Shown here one piece after another: positions 37,303-45,649 of a DNA stretch of 64,000 nt. Below the pieces are notes generated by a model that was given only the letters and a program-made list of their open reading frames with translations, did no database searches and was not told the DNA's origin. This DNA is from Duganella flavida. Lineage in GTDB: Bacteria > Pseudomonadota > Gammaproteobacteria > Burkholderiales > Burkholderiaceae_D. The translations under genes were made by a program, and so were the position numbers. Within the stretch, counting starts at the first letter, position 1. Each line of letters opens with the position of its first letter. The stretch is from positions 62,001-126,000 of the forward strand of contig NZ_WWCN01000004.1 in assembly GCF_009857445.1 (NCBI RefSeq). The letters run 5' to 3'.

Positions 37303-38559
37303 TTAGATGGCTTGCATCAGCGATTGCAGCATGGTGGACTCGGTCTGGATCACTTTCGAGTTGGCCTGGTAGTTGCGCTGCGAGGTCATCAGGCCCACCA
37401 GTTCCGACGTGATGTCGACGTTGGACTGCTCCAGCGTGCTGACGCTCAGGGTGCCAGCCATGCCGACGCCGGCGGCGGTGATCAGCGGTTCGCCCGAACT
37501 GGTCGAGGTGGTCCAGCTGGTGTCGCTGATGGCGGTCAGTGCGCCTTCGTCCGGGAAGGTGGCGACGGCCACGCGGCCGACGGTCTGCTTCTGGCCGTTG
37601 GTGTAGCTGGCGATCACGCTGCCATCGGTGCCCAGCGTCAGGTCGTTGAAGGTGCCCGAAGCATAGCCGTCGGCATTGTTGGTCGAGGTGGTGGCTTCGC
37701 CGGCAAAGCCGGTGGTGCCGGTGTAGTTGATGACGATGTCGTTCAGCACGCCGCCGTTGGCGGTCACGGTGCCGGCCAGCGCGAGCGTGATGCTGCCGGC
37801 GGCGGCGGTTGGGTCTGGCGTCAGCATCTGGCCGGTGGTGCCGTCGAAGGTCATGGTGGTCGGGGTGCCGACTTCCAGGCCGTCCAGCACGTAGTGTACG
37901 TCGACCGAGTTGGCGGTCGAGGCGCCGCTGCCGCCGCCGGTGCGGGCGAAGTATTGGGTCAGGGTGTGCTTGCCGCCCAGGCTGTCATACAGCACCGAGG
38001 CCTTGGACATATTGAAGGTGGCGGTGTCCGGTGCGTCGGCAGCGGTGGCCGGCGCGGTCCAGCCGGCGGTCGGCGCGACCCAGTCAGCCGACAGGTTGCC
38101 GACGTAGGTCACTTTGTCCGAGGCCACGGCCGGGATCGCGCCGGTCGGGATCGCCACGTTGCCCAGTGCGCCCATCACGCCGGTCTTGACGTCCACCGGG
38201 TAGCCCTGCACCTTGCGGCCGGAAGCGTCGATCAGGTAGCCATCCTTGGAGGCGTTGAAAATGCCGACCCGGGTGTACTGGGTTTCGTTGGTCGAGGCAT
38301 CCTTGGTGATGAAGAAGCCCTTGCCGTTGATCGAGGCGTCCAGTGCGCGGCCGGTGTTCAAAATGCCGCCTTGCAGGCCGATATTCTGGGTGGTCGAGCC
38401 GACCTGCACACCCGTCACCTGATTGCCGGCTACCAGCGTCGCGAAGTTGGCGCGGCTGGCTTTGTAGCCGTAGGTGCCGGCATTGGCGATGTTGTGGCTG
38501 GTGATGTCCAGCGAATCGTTAATGGCCTGGATGCCAGACAATGCGATATCGAAACTCAT
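37303..38559 (-). CDS. flgE: Flagellar hook protein FlgE
   Basis: A 418-residue hook subunit. N-terminus SFDIALSGIQAINDSLDITS and HNIANAGTYGYKASRANF; C-terminus ELVGLMTSQRNYQANSKVIQ. It is near the length of other FlgE proteins (about 400). Export is expected to stop when FliK switches the FlhB gate. It lies 15 bp after flgD. Confidence 0.97.
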   Translation of the reverse strand: MSFDIALSGIQAINDSLDITSHNIANAGTYGYKASRANFATLVAGNQVTGVQVGSTTQNIGLQGGILNTGRALDASINGKGFFITKDASTNETQYTRVGIFNASKDGYLIDASGRKVQGYPVDVKTGVMGALGNVAIPTGAIPAVASDKVTYVGNLSADWVAPTAGWTAPATAADAPDTATFNMSKASVLYDSLGGKHTLTQYFARTGGGSGASTANSVDVHYVLDGLEVGTPTTMTFDGTTGQMLTPDPTAAAGSITLALAGTVTANGGVLNDIVINYTGTTGFAGEATTSTNNADGYASGTFNDLTLGTDGSVIASYTNGQKQTVGRVAVATFPDEGALTAISDTSWTTSTSSGEPLITAAGVGMAGTLSVSTLEQSNVDITSELVGLMTSQRNYQANSKVIQTESTMLQSLMQAI

Positions 38560-38574
38560 GATGGATACCTTCCT

Positions 38575-39264
38575 TTAGAGACTAGATTGAGCGGCAGATG
38601 CGGATGCGGTCGATGGACCGTTGAATGCGGTAATCGCGGTGGTGGAGGTCTCGCCGATATTGCTGACGTTGAGCACCACGCTGCCGGCTGACGACAGGCG
38701 CACGCTGTTCAGGCGGCCCTGGATGTCGAGCGCCGGGGTTTCCTTGCTGGAGGTCTCGACCGCCATGGTGTAAGTGCCGGCTGGCAGGCCCAGCGACGCA
38801 GGGTCGATGCTGAAGGCCACCGTGCCCGGCGCTTGCGTGCCGAGGTTGACGTTGTGTTTGACGCCGTCGCTGCCGGTCAGCACCAGGGTGGTCTTGGTGC
38901 TGGAGGCCGCCAGCGTGGTCTGGCCGGTGACCTTGGTGCTGCCGTCCAGCGCCACCGAAGTGGTCTCGGCCATCACGTTGGAGCCGACTTGCGCGCCCAG
39001 CGCCAGCACCTGCATGCTCTGCAGCACACTGGCGCTGGAGCTGGTCAGGCTGGTCAGGTTTTGCAGCGTTTCCGTTTGCGACAGCTGGGTCAGCTGTTGG
39101 ACGAATTGCGCCGGATCGGTCGGCGACAGCGGATCCTGGTTCTGGATCTGTGCCACCAGCAGCTTGGTGAACATGTTCGACGCTTCGCTCGAGGCATTGC
39201 CAGTAATGCTGGTGCCGGAGGAGGTGGACGTGGTGCTGCCGTTATTGAGGAGACTGACGGTCAT
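38575..39264 (-). CDS. flgD: Flagellar hook capping protein FlgD
   Basis: A 229-residue hook-cap scaffold. The N-terminal segment MFTKLLVAQIQNQDPLSPTD with PAQFVQQLTQLSQTETLQNL is the family signature, and the rest is beta-rich with Ser/Thr-rich ends. It caps the growing hook and is lost from the finished structure. It lies between flgC (3 bp) and flgE. Confidence 0.96.
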   Translation of the reverse strand: MTVSLLNNGSTTSTSSGTSITGNASSEASNMFTKLLVAQIQNQDPLSPTDPAQFVQQLTQLSQTETLQNLTSLTSSSASVLQSMQVLALGAQVGSNVMAETTSVALDGSTKVTGQTTLAASSTKTTLVLTGSDGVKHNVNLGTQAPGTVAFSIDPASLGLPAGTYTMAVETSSKETPALDIQGRLNSVRLSSAGSVVLNVSNIGETSTTAITAFNGPSTASASAAQSSL

Positions 39265-39267
39265 GAC

Positions 39268-39690
39268 TTAGCCTTCACCGAGTTTAAGGAGGGAGCTCTG
39301 CATCGAACGGATGCGGCCGAGGACTTCAACATTGGTTTCAAAGGCGCGCGAGGCCGACATCATGTCGGTCATTTCGGCCACCTGGTTCACATTCGGGTAA
39401 AACACCATGCCTTCGGCATTGGCCACCGGGTTGCCGGGTTCGTAGACCTGGCGCAGCGGCTCGTCCGACTGCACCACGTCCAGCACTTGCACCTTGCCGC
39501 CGGCGCTGGCCATGCCGTCCTGGCCATCGCCCATCACAGCGGCAAACACCGGCTTGCGCGCGCGGTAGGTATCGGCTTCGGTGCCGGCCACGGAGTCGGC
39601 ATTGGCCAGGTTGGAGGCGATGGTATTCAGGCGCACGGTCTGGGCCGCCATCGCCGAACCGGCGATTTCTGAGATAGCTTTGAAGGACAT
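39268..39690 (-). CDS. flgC: Flagellar proximal rod protein FlgC
   Basis: A 140-residue rod subunit. AAQTVRLNTIASNLANADSV is the axial motif near the N-terminus and EMTDMMSASRAFETNVEVLG the C-terminal partner. It lies between flgB (13 bp) and flgD. Confidence 0.97.
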   Translation of the reverse strand: MSFKAISEIAGSAMAAQTVRLNTIASNLANADSVAGTEADTYRARKPVFAAVMGDGQDGMASAGGKVQVLDVVQSDEPLRQVYEPGNPVANAEGMVFYPNVNQVAEMTDMMSASRAFETNVEVLGRIRSMQSSLLKLGEG

Positions 39691-39703
39691 GCTGGTTCCT
39701 GCC

Positions 39704-40066
39704 TTACTGGCCGCTGATGGCTTTCGCCAGGCCCTTGAGTTTCATGTTGACGAAGGTCAGGCTGGTGGCGAAGTCGGTGGCGTTCTGCGAGAAGGCCGCC
39801 TGCTCAACGCCGATTTCGACCGTATTGCCGTCACGCGTAGGGTGGTAGGGCACGCGGTACATTTGCGCGCTCTCGCCGCCATCGCCGAGGTCGCCGTTGC
39901 CGACCGCCTGCACATTGGCCAGCGTGGCGCTGAAATCCATGTCCTGCGCCTGGAAGCCGGGCGTGTTTTCATTGGCGATATTGGACGCCAGGATGCGCGT
40001 GCGCTCGGCGCGCAAGGCCAGTGCATCCGCGTGGACGCCGGCCGCATCTTTGAAGTTAATGCCCAT
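39704..40066 (-). CDS. flgB: Flagellar proximal rod protein FlgB
   Basis: A 120-residue rod subunit with RILASNIANENTPGFQAQDM near the N-terminus. First gene of the flgBCDEFGHIJKL transcription unit. A purine-rich GGGGAAGAG precedes the ATG. Confidence 0.96.
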   Translation of the reverse strand: MGINFKDAAGVHADALALRAERTRILASNIANENTPGFQAQDMDFSATLANVQAVGNGDLGDGGESAQMYRVPYHPTRDGNTVEIGVEQAAFSQNATDFATSLTFVNMKLKGLAKAISGQ

Positions 40067-40174
40067 TACTCTTCCCCTGTGGTGACGTTGCAGTAAAACG
40101 TGTCGACATGAGTGGCGGCAACAGCAAGCCGCCCTGTAGAATGACCTCTCGCATCATAGTAGAGGTTATTGCTC
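40067..40174. promoter_or_regulatory. Divergent promoter region between flgB and flgA
   Basis: 108 bp with no gene, from which flgB (minus) and flgA (plus) diverge. I looked for sigma-54 boxes and found none with correct spacing. AGAGG at 40161-40165 is the flgA ribosome binding site. Confidence 0.55.
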
Positions 40175-40924
40175 ATGTTCAACAAATGTATTGTAACTGT
40201 TTCGGCGGCAATGTTGCTGTTTTGCATTCCAATTTCGCAGGTATTTTCTGCTTCGGCGCCGGTGGCGGCCGAGCAGGTACCGGGCATGGTGGAAGCGGCG
40301 GCGCGCCAGCATGTGGTGCGCTGGGCCGAAGCGGCCGGTTTGAGCGAGCCCCAGGTCAGTGTCACGGTGCTGCCGGGCACGCGTCCCTTAGCGGCTTGTG
40401 GCCAAGCGGTGACGGTGCAGGGCGCCGATACCCGGCTGCCGTCGCGCATGCGTTTCATCGCGGTCTGCGCCGGCGCCAACGGCTGGCGGTATGAATTCAT
40501 CGTGCGCGCGCTGGTCTCGGCGCGCATTGCAGTCATGGCAAGCGATGTGGCAGCAGGGAAAGTACTGGCCGATGAAGATGTGTTGCTGGAGCGCCACGAC
40601 ATTTCAGCCATCAGCGACAGCATCAGCGATCCGCAAGAGGCGGTCGGCATGAGTGGCAAGCGCACACTGCGCGCCGGTGAAATTTTGCGCAAAGGTTTGC
40701 TCAGTGCGCCGACTATGGTCAAGCGCGGCGAACCGGTGCGCATTGTCGCGCGGCGCGAGCAAATTGAGGTCAGCATGGCCGGCGAGGCGCTGGATGCCGG
40801 GGCGCGCGGCGACACCGTGCGCGTGCGCAATGCGAATGGCACGGTGATACGCGCCCGGGTAACAGGCGCAGCCACGGTAGAACCTGTCTCAGCGCCGGTC
40901 ACAGCTAGTTCTCCGTCGGAGTAA
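40175..40924 (+). CDS. flgA: Flagellar P-ring assembly chaperone FlgA
   Basis: A 249-residue periplasmic chaperone with a Sec signal peptide (MFNKCIVTVSAAMLLFCIPI). The SAF and FlgA C-terminal regions are visible (VMASDVAAGKVLADEDVLLE, TLRAGEILRKGLL, GDTVRVRNANGTVIRARV). The ATG chosen has AGAGG 9 bp before it; a TTG two codons earlier is too close to that site. It is divergent from flgB, and its last 20 bp overlap the convergent glucosaminidase gene. Confidence 0.94.
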   Translation: MFNKCIVTVSAAMLLFCIPISQVFSASAPVAAEQVPGMVEAAARQHVVRWAEAAGLSEPQVSVTVLPGTRPLAACGQAVTVQGADTRLPSRMRFIAVCAGANGWRYEFIVRALVSARIAVMASDVAAGKVLADEDVLLERHDISAISDSISDPQEAVGMSGKRTLRAGEILRKGLLSAPTMVKRGEPVRIVARREQIEVSMAGEALDAGARGDTVRVRNANGTVIRARVTGAATVEPVSAPVTASSPSE

Positions 40925-41678
40925 TGCCGGCCAGGCCGCCGCCGCGCTGCAATTGCGCGGCTACCTTGCTCAGCTTGTCTACATAGTTGGGATCGGTGGC
41001 ATAGCCGGCCTTGGCCAGTCCGCTGGCAAAGGCGCGCGCATCGCTGCCGGTGTTGAGTGCTGCCGCATAGCGCGGATTGGTGCTCAGCATGCTGGCGTAG
41101 TCGCGGAAGGCGCTGGCTGTGTCCGGATAGCTGCGGAAGCGCTCGGTCTTGCGCAGCATGGCGCCGTGTTCATATTCGGTGGTGCTGGCCACGGCCACTT
41201 CGCCTTGCCAGGTGTTGCCGGCTTTCAGGCCGAACAGGTTGTTGGCGCTGGCGGCGCCGTTTTTCAGCGGCTGCTTGCCCCAGCCCGATTCCAGCGCTGC
41301 GTGGGCCGCCACCAGTTCCGGTGCCACGCCCAGCTTGCCGGCGGTTTCTTCGGCCCAGGGCTTGATCGAGGCCAGGAATTGCTGCTGGGTGGCGCTGTCG
41401 ACGCCATTGTCTTCCTCGTCGCTGACGCCGCCTGCGCGGCTGCGCAAGGCCATCGCTTGCAAGCTCATGGCTTGGGAAGAGGGCTGGGCGTTGCTGCTGA
41501 GGGGGCTGTCGCCACGCGCGATGTAGGCGGCCACATCGGCTTGCACTTGCTGGAAGGCGGAGTTGAATGCGCCGGATGCAGCCATGCCGCCAGTCGCCAC
41601 AGTAGGGCGGCTGGCAGTCATATTCGATACGGTTGCAGCCGTCGGCGCAGTGGCCTGCGTTCCGCTAAGCTGGCGCAT
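40905..41678 (-). CDS. Flagellum-associated peptidoglycan hydrolase (FlgJ C-terminal type glucosaminidase)
   Basis: A 257-residue protein whose C-terminal 150 residues form a GH73 glucosaminidase like the muramidase half of FlgJ: LVAAHAALESGWGKQ carries the catalytic Glu, followed by NNLFGLKAGNTWQGE and FRSYPDTASAFRDYAS. The first 100 residues are rich in Ala, Ser and Thr, with no Sec signal, so it may use the flagellar export gate as FlgJ does. I infer that it opens the peptidoglycan for the rod, the job split off from the short FlgJ. The start is the ATG with GAGGAG 7 bp upstream, inside the end of flgN; another ATG six codons earlier exists. Confidence 0.88.
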   Translation of the reverse strand: MRQLSGTQATAPTAATVSNMTASRPTVATGGMAASGAFNSAFQQVQADVAAYIARGDSPLSSNAQPSSQAMSLQAMALRSRAGGVSDEEDNGVDSATQQQFLASIKPWAEETAGKLGVAPELVAAHAALESGWGKQPLKNGAASANNLFGLKAGNTWQGEVAVASTTEYEHGAMLRKTERFRSYPDTASAFRDYASMLSTNPRYAAALNTGSDARAFASGLAKAGYATDPNYVDKLSKVAAQLQRGGGLAGITPTEN

Positions 41679-42102
41679 AAATTTGCTCCTCGCCATGCAG
41701 CACGCGCTGCATGATGGTGTATTGCTCTACCAGGAGGTCGCCATTGCGTTTGCTCAGTACCTTGCACCCGATGACGGCCTGTTCCAGCGTGTTCCAGTCC
41801 GCTTCCATTCTCTCCCGTGCTGCATTTTTCAGCAAGGCAAAAGCCTGCAACATGGTGCCGTTCGGGCCTACCAGGCGTTGTACCAGCGCCACGCGCAGGG
41901 CGCGGCGCTCCTGCATGGTGTCCACCAGGGTGGAAATAGCCTCGGCTACCGGGCCCAGTTCAGCCGCCTTGTGGCGCAGCGCGGCCTGGAATTGCTGTTG
42001 CAGCAGGTCGTTCAATTGCGGGTAAGCCTGTAAATCATCCGCGATCCCGGCCAGTAACAGACGCATGGCGTCCTGGCGCGGGAGGTTGTTGCTCACTATC
42101 AC
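41665..42102 (-). CDS. flgN: Flagellar export chaperone FlgN
   Basis: A 145-residue helical cytoplasmic protein with the FlgN pattern (LLQQQFQAALRHKAAELGPV, LRVALVQRLVGPNGTMLQAF). FlgN keeps FlgK and FlgL export-competent. It overlaps flgM by 4 bp and the glucosaminidase gene by 14 bp, forming a flgM-flgN-hydrolase unit, the lateral-type arrangement near flgA. Confidence 0.88.
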   Translation of the reverse strand: MIVSNNLPRQDAMRLLLAGIADDLQAYPQLNDLLQQQFQAALRHKAAELGPVAEAISTLVDTMQERRALRVALVQRLVGPNGTMLQAFALLKNAARERMEADWNTLEQAVIGCKVLSKRNGDLLVEQYTIMQRVLHGEEQIYAPA

Positions 42103-42371
42103 TGCTCACTCCCGTGGAAACGCTGGATCAGGCCGGCCAGCTTGCCCGGATCGAAGGGCAGTTCGCCCTTGGCCAGGGCGTTGCGCAGCAAGTCGACCTT
42201 TTCCTGGTCGATTTCCGGCATTTCGCGCATGGCTTGCAGGGCCGGCTGCATCACGGACGATTGCAGTGGCGCCGGCGCTGGCGGCTGGACTGCTTCCGCC
42301 GCTTCTGCCGGGGCGCTATCGGCTACGCGCTGGACGGCCATCCCGTCCGCGGTCGATGTCGTGATTCTCAT
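42099..42371 (-). CDS. flgM: Anti-sigma-28 factor FlgM
   Basis: A 90-residue protein, mostly disordered (Ala/Pro-rich first half), with the FliA-binding C-terminal helices: EIDQEKVDLLRNALAKGELP and FDPGKLAGLIQRF. It holds FliA inactive until it is exported through the finished hook. The start ATG (MRITTS) has GAGG 7 bp upstream. A gene on the same strand as fliA and four genes away, so the late-gene switch is encoded in the cluster. Confidence 0.92.
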   Translation of the reverse strand: MRITTSTADGMAVQRVADSAPAEAAEAVQPPAPAPLQSSVMQPALQAMREMPEIDQEKVDLLRNALAKGELPFDPGKLAGLIQRFHGSEQ

Positions 42372-42402
42372 ACGTGTGCCTCGTGTTGGCTTGGTTTCCA
42401 TA

Positions 42403-42426
42403 CGAACTCTTATTCGAACTCTTACT
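42403..42426. repeat. 12-bp tandem duplication at the motB 3' end
   Basis: Two adjacent copies of CGAACTCTTATT / CGAACTCTTACTT. The second copy includes the motB stop codon and the last Lys codon. It may simply be a slippage duplication. Confidence 0.6.
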
Positions 42427-43426
42427 TGTTCCGGCGCGGATCACGCAGCGGACTCTCGCCGCCCAGCTTGCTGCGCAGCTGCTGCAGCAGCGTGGCGTCC
42501 GGCAAGGCGGTGTCGACGTCGTGGGTCAGCGGATCCGATGCGTCCGGCACACCAAACATGGTGGAGATGGTCTTGGCCTGTGCCGTGGTCAGGATCAGCA
42601 ATTCAATGCGGCGATTGACGCCGGCGTCGACGCGCTTGGTGTCGAGCGGCGCGCGGTCCGCCATGCCCACCACCTGCAACACCGATTCGCGGTTCATGCC
42701 GCCAGCCAGCAGCTGGGCCCGGGCCGACATGGCGCGGTTGGCCGATAGCGTCCAGTTGGAAAAGGCCGCGTAGCTGGTATCGGCGTACTGCAGCGAGTCA
42801 GTGTGGCCGACGATCAGCATCTGGTTGTCCATCTGCGCGAACAGCGGCCCCATCTTGCGCAGCAGGGCGCGGAACTTATCGGTCGGCACGGCGCTGCCGC
42901 GCACGAACATGCCCTGGCGGTCAGTATCGTGCAGCATCACGCGCAAACCATACGGCGTGACGATGGATTCGAGGTTGCTCGACAGGCCGGCCTCGGCGCT
43001 CATCTTGGTCAGCACCTTGGACAGTGCGGCCAGATCGTCCGGGCTGTCGTACTTGACCTTGGAGGACGGCTGTTCCGGCGTATCAACGGCTTCGGCCGTG
43101 GCCTTTTTCTTGCCTTCGGATTCAGACGAACCGAAGTGCGGCATCGGGAAACGGTCGATCAGGCTGCCGCGCGGGCCGCCCACTTGCTCCGGCATCACGC
43201 CCTTGCCCTGGTCGGTCTTGGCGCCGTCGGCCTCGGTCAGGATTTGCTGCAGTGACTCGGTGTTGCGCGCTGCCATCAGCCACAGCACGAGGAACAAGCA
43301 CATCAGCGCCAGACAGAAGTCGGCGAACGCCACCTTCCAGGCACCGCCGTGATCGTCGTGCTTGTGCTTGCCACCACCACGCTTGATGATGGTCTGGTCA
43401 TGCGCCTTGTCATGCGGCTTTAGCAC
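42422..43426 (-). CDS. motB: Flagellar stator protein MotB (lateral type)
   Basis: A 334-residue inner-membrane protein. GGAWKVAFADFCLALM with the following hydrophobic stretch is the single helix; the Asp in ADF is the proton-carrying residue. The C-terminal OmpA-like domain (IVGHTDSLQYADTSYAA, VVGMADRAPLDTKRVDAGVN) anchors it to peptidoglycan. A polar segment near residues 90-130 is the plug/linker area. Start uncertain: GTG at 43426 has GGAGG 5 bp upstream and overlaps the motA stop by 17 bp; the open frame upstream lies inside motA. Proton-driven by motif. Confidence 0.94.
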   Translation of the reverse strand: MLKPHDKAHDQTIIKRGGGKHKHDDHGGAWKVAFADFCLALMCLFLVLWLMAARNTESLQQILTEADGAKTDQGKGVMPEQVGGPRGSLIDRFPMPHFGSSESEGKKKATAEAVDTPEQPSSKVKYDSPDDLAALSKVLTKMSAEAGLSSNLESIVTPYGLRVMLHDTDRQGMFVRGSAVPTDKFRALLRKMGPLFAQMDNQMLIVGHTDSLQYADTSYAAFSNWTLSANRAMSARAQLLAGGMNRESVLQVVGMADRAPLDTKRVDAGVNRRIELLILTTAQAKTISTMFGVPDASDPLTHDVDTALPDATLLQQLRSKLGGESPLRDPRRNK

Positions 43427-44324
43427 CACGTCCTCCGCGACCAGAGTTATCGGATGGCTCACTGTCGCGGCCTTCCAGATCGTTAATCCAGCGTTCCAGC
43501 TGGGCGAAGCTCGGCTTGATGTTGAGCTGTACCAGGCGGCGGCCGGCGTCAATCGCCAGCAGCGGCGGCTTGCCGGCCACGTGGGTCACCAGCACCACTT
43601 TGACGGTTTCCTTGTTGGCCGCTTCCGAGTTGACCAGCTGCTTCAGCATATTGCACAGCGGGTCGATCAGGCCATAGCACAGGAAAATACCGATGAAGGT
43701 ACCGACCATGGCCGCGCCGACGTGCTCGGCGATCTCGCCCGAGGTCGCGCCTTCGCTCACGGTGTTCATGGTAATCACAATCCCCAGCACCGCCGCCAGA
43801 ATCCCGAAGCCCGGCATCGCCTCGCCGATTTTGTTGAGCGACTTGGCTGGCTGTTCCTGCTCGGTGTGGATGGCTTCCAGTTCCTGGTCCAGCACGCCTT
43901 CGAGTTCATGGGCGTTGATTTTACCCATGGCCATCAGGCGGAAGTTGTCGACGATGAAGGCCAGCAGTTTCGGTTCTTCCAGCACGCGCGGGTAGCGCTG
44001 GAACAGCGGGCTGTCTTTCGGCGCCTCAACGTGCGCATCGAGCGCCTTCAGGCCACCGGCGGCCAGTTGCAGCAACTCGTACATCAGCAGCAGCAACTGG
44101 CGCTGAAATTCCGAGTCATACTTTTTCTTCATGATCTTCTTGATCTGCGTGCCCAGTTCCTTCAGCACGTGGCCAGGGTTGCCGATCACCAGCGCGCCCA
44201 GGCCGGAACCGGCAATCACGATCAGCTCGATCGGTTGCCAAATCTGATGGAAGGCCCCGCCCATCAGGAAGAACCCGCCGAAGACGCTGCCTAAAACGAT
44301 AAGAATGCCGACTATTTGCTGCAT
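43410..44324 (-). CDS. motA: Flagellar stator protein MotA (lateral type)
   Basis: A 304-residue protein with four membrane helices. MQQIVGILIVLGSVFGGFFL is the first; the cytoplasmic loop has PKLLAFIVDNFRLMAMGK; EAMPGFGILAAVLGIVITM and VGTFIGIFLCYGLIDPL are helices 3 and 4. With MotB it makes the stator. In lateral systems motAB sits behind fliA, as here, 55 bp downstream of fliA. Confidence 0.95.
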   Translation of the reverse strand: MQQIVGILIVLGSVFGGFFLMGGAFHQIWQPIELIVIAGSGLGALVIGNPGHVLKELGTQIKKIMKKKYDSEFQRQLLLLMYELLQLAAGGLKALDAHVEAPKDSPLFQRYPRVLEEPKLLAFIVDNFRLMAMGKINAHELEGVLDQELEAIHTEQEQPAKSLNKIGEAMPGFGILAAVLGIVITMNTVSEGATSGEIAEHVGAAMVGTFIGIFLCYGLIDPLCNMLKQLVNSEAANKETVKVVLVTHVAGKPPLLAIDAGRRLVQLNIKPSFAQLERWINDLEGRDSEPSDNSGRGGRGAKAA

Positions 44325-44379
44325 GATGATTCGCCTTTCCGCGTCATTTTTCTAATTCCTGTGCGATCCGCCGTGTGCG

Positions 44380-45138
44380 TCAGACGCTTTGCAGTACTGC
44401 TTTCATTTTGTTCAGCGCCGCCTTGTTGAGCTGGCAGACGCGGGCGTCAGTCAGGTCCAGTACGGCGGCGATTTCTTTGTAGCTCAGCTCGAACTCGTAA
44501 TACATCTGCACCACCCGTTGCTCGCGCTCGTCCAGACCGCGCAAAGCTTGTTCCAGGCTACGCCGCACCACCAGCTGGTCTTCCGGGCTCGGCGCGCTGT
44601 CGTTGCTGACGCTTTCCTGCAAGACCTCGTCGAAGCTGGCAATTAGTTCGGCGTTTTCATCCATCAGGTAAGCCTGGTAGCCATCCGGCGTCAGCGCCAG
44701 CGCTTCCATGATTTCGTGTTCGCTCGGTTCGCGCCCCAGCCTGCGGGTCAGGGCGCGTACGCCGTCGCGCAGCTTGTGGCTTTGCTGGCGCACCGCGCGC
44801 GGCCGCCAGTCCTGGCGGCGCAGCTCATCCAGGATGGCGCCGCGGATGCGCAAGCTGGCGTAACTGCCGAAGGCGCCGTCCGGCTCGCCGTAGCGGCGCA
44901 GCGCTTCCAGCAGCCCCATCAGGCCGATCTGTTCCATATCGTCGCGGTCGATGGCGCCGGCGATTTGCGAATTGAGCTGGCGCACGATGCGCTTGACCAG
45001 CGGCGCATATGCCAGCAGATGCTTTTGCTCGTCAGCTACGCTGTGCACCAGCGGCGTGGCGCCGTGCTCACTGTAGCTTTCGGCATAAGCGTCTGCAAAT
45101 TCCTCTACATATCCCATGCCCGCTCCACTTGTGTTCAT
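44380..45138 (-). CDS. fliA: Flagellar sigma factor FliA (sigma-28)
   Basis: A 252-residue sigma-70 family factor. Region 2 (LVKRIVRQLNSQIAGAIDRD, then IGLMGLLEALRRY), region 3 (ALTRRLGREPSEHEIMEALAL) and region 4 (LDEREQRVVQMYYEFELSYK, then LDLTDARVCQLNKAALNKMK) are all present. It transcribes late flagellar genes and is held by FlgM. It lies 11 bp after fliL and upstream of motAB, as in the lateral systems lafS-lafTU. Confidence 0.95.
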   Translation of the reverse strand: MNTSGAGMGYVEEFADAYAESYSEHGATPLVHSVADEQKHLLAYAPLVKRIVRQLNSQIAGAIDRDDMEQIGLMGLLEALRRYGEPDGAFGSYASLRIRGAILDELRRQDWRPRAVRQQSHKLRDGVRALTRRLGREPSEHEIMEALALTPDGYQAYLMDENAELIASFDEVLQESVSNDSAPSPEDQLVVRRSLEQALRGLDEREQRVVQMYYEFELSYKEIAAVLDLTDARVCQLNKAALNKMKAVLQSV

Positions 45139-45149
45139 GCTGCTGCGGC

Positions 45150-45641
45150 CTACTCGACAATGAGCTTGCCTAACATGACTTCGTCAAAAGGCTTTTCGCG
45201 GCCCGATTCTTCGAATTCATGGTCGAAGGCCTTGTTCAATTCTCCGGCAAACTGGTCGATGGTCATGAGCTTGGCGGTGGCCATCGGCAAGTTGGACAGG
45301 GTCTTCACTGCCACGCTGCGCAGCATGGGCAGGGTTTCCTTGGCTTCCTTCTCGCGCTTGGCGTCGGTGGCCACCACCAGGTCGGCCGACAGGTAATGCG
45401 TGAGGTTGTCGCCCGCTTCGTGCTTGAGCATCACCACCACTTTATCGACCGTCAGGTACTTGGGCGGCAGTTCCGACTTTTTCTCTTCCTTCTTGGCTGG
45501 TTTTTTCTTGCTGTCCTTGCCGTCCTTGGTTTCGGCTGCGTGCTCGTCGCCGCCCTTGGACATGAACCAGACCGCGCCGCCGGCTACCCCGGCGGCCAGC
45601 ACGGCCACCGCAGCAAAGATAATGATGACTTTTTTATTCAT
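45150..45641 (-). CDS. fliL: Flagellar stator-associated protein FliL
   Basis: A 163-residue single-pass protein. VIIIFAAVAVLAAGVAGGAV is the membrane helix; a Lys-rich linker (DGKDSKKKPAKKEEKKSE) precedes a periplasmic domain with HYLSADLVVATDAKREKEAK and LGKLIVE at the end. FliL supports stator function. It is placed between fliK and fliA, not before fliM. Confidence 0.92.
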   Translation of the reverse strand: MNKKVIIIFAAVAVLAAGVAGGAVWFMSKGGDEHAAETKDGKDSKKKPAKKEEKKSELPPKYLTVDKVVVMLKHEAGDNLTHYLSADLVVATDAKREKEAKETLPMLRSVAVKTLSNLPMATAKLMTIDQFAGELNKAFDHEFEESGREKPFDEVMLGKLIVE

Positions 45642-45649
45642 TGTGCAGA

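Noticed and set aside
40067-40174. GGCTTGCTGTTGCC on the minus strand as a sigma-54 promoter for flgB
   Set aside because: The GG and GC elements are 9 bases apart instead of 10, and the rest of the -24 box does not match.
43427-43552. Longer N-terminus of MotB (extra 42 codons)
   Set aside because: It lies wholly inside the end of motA, has no family similarity, and a GTG with GGAGG in front fits the known MotB start better.
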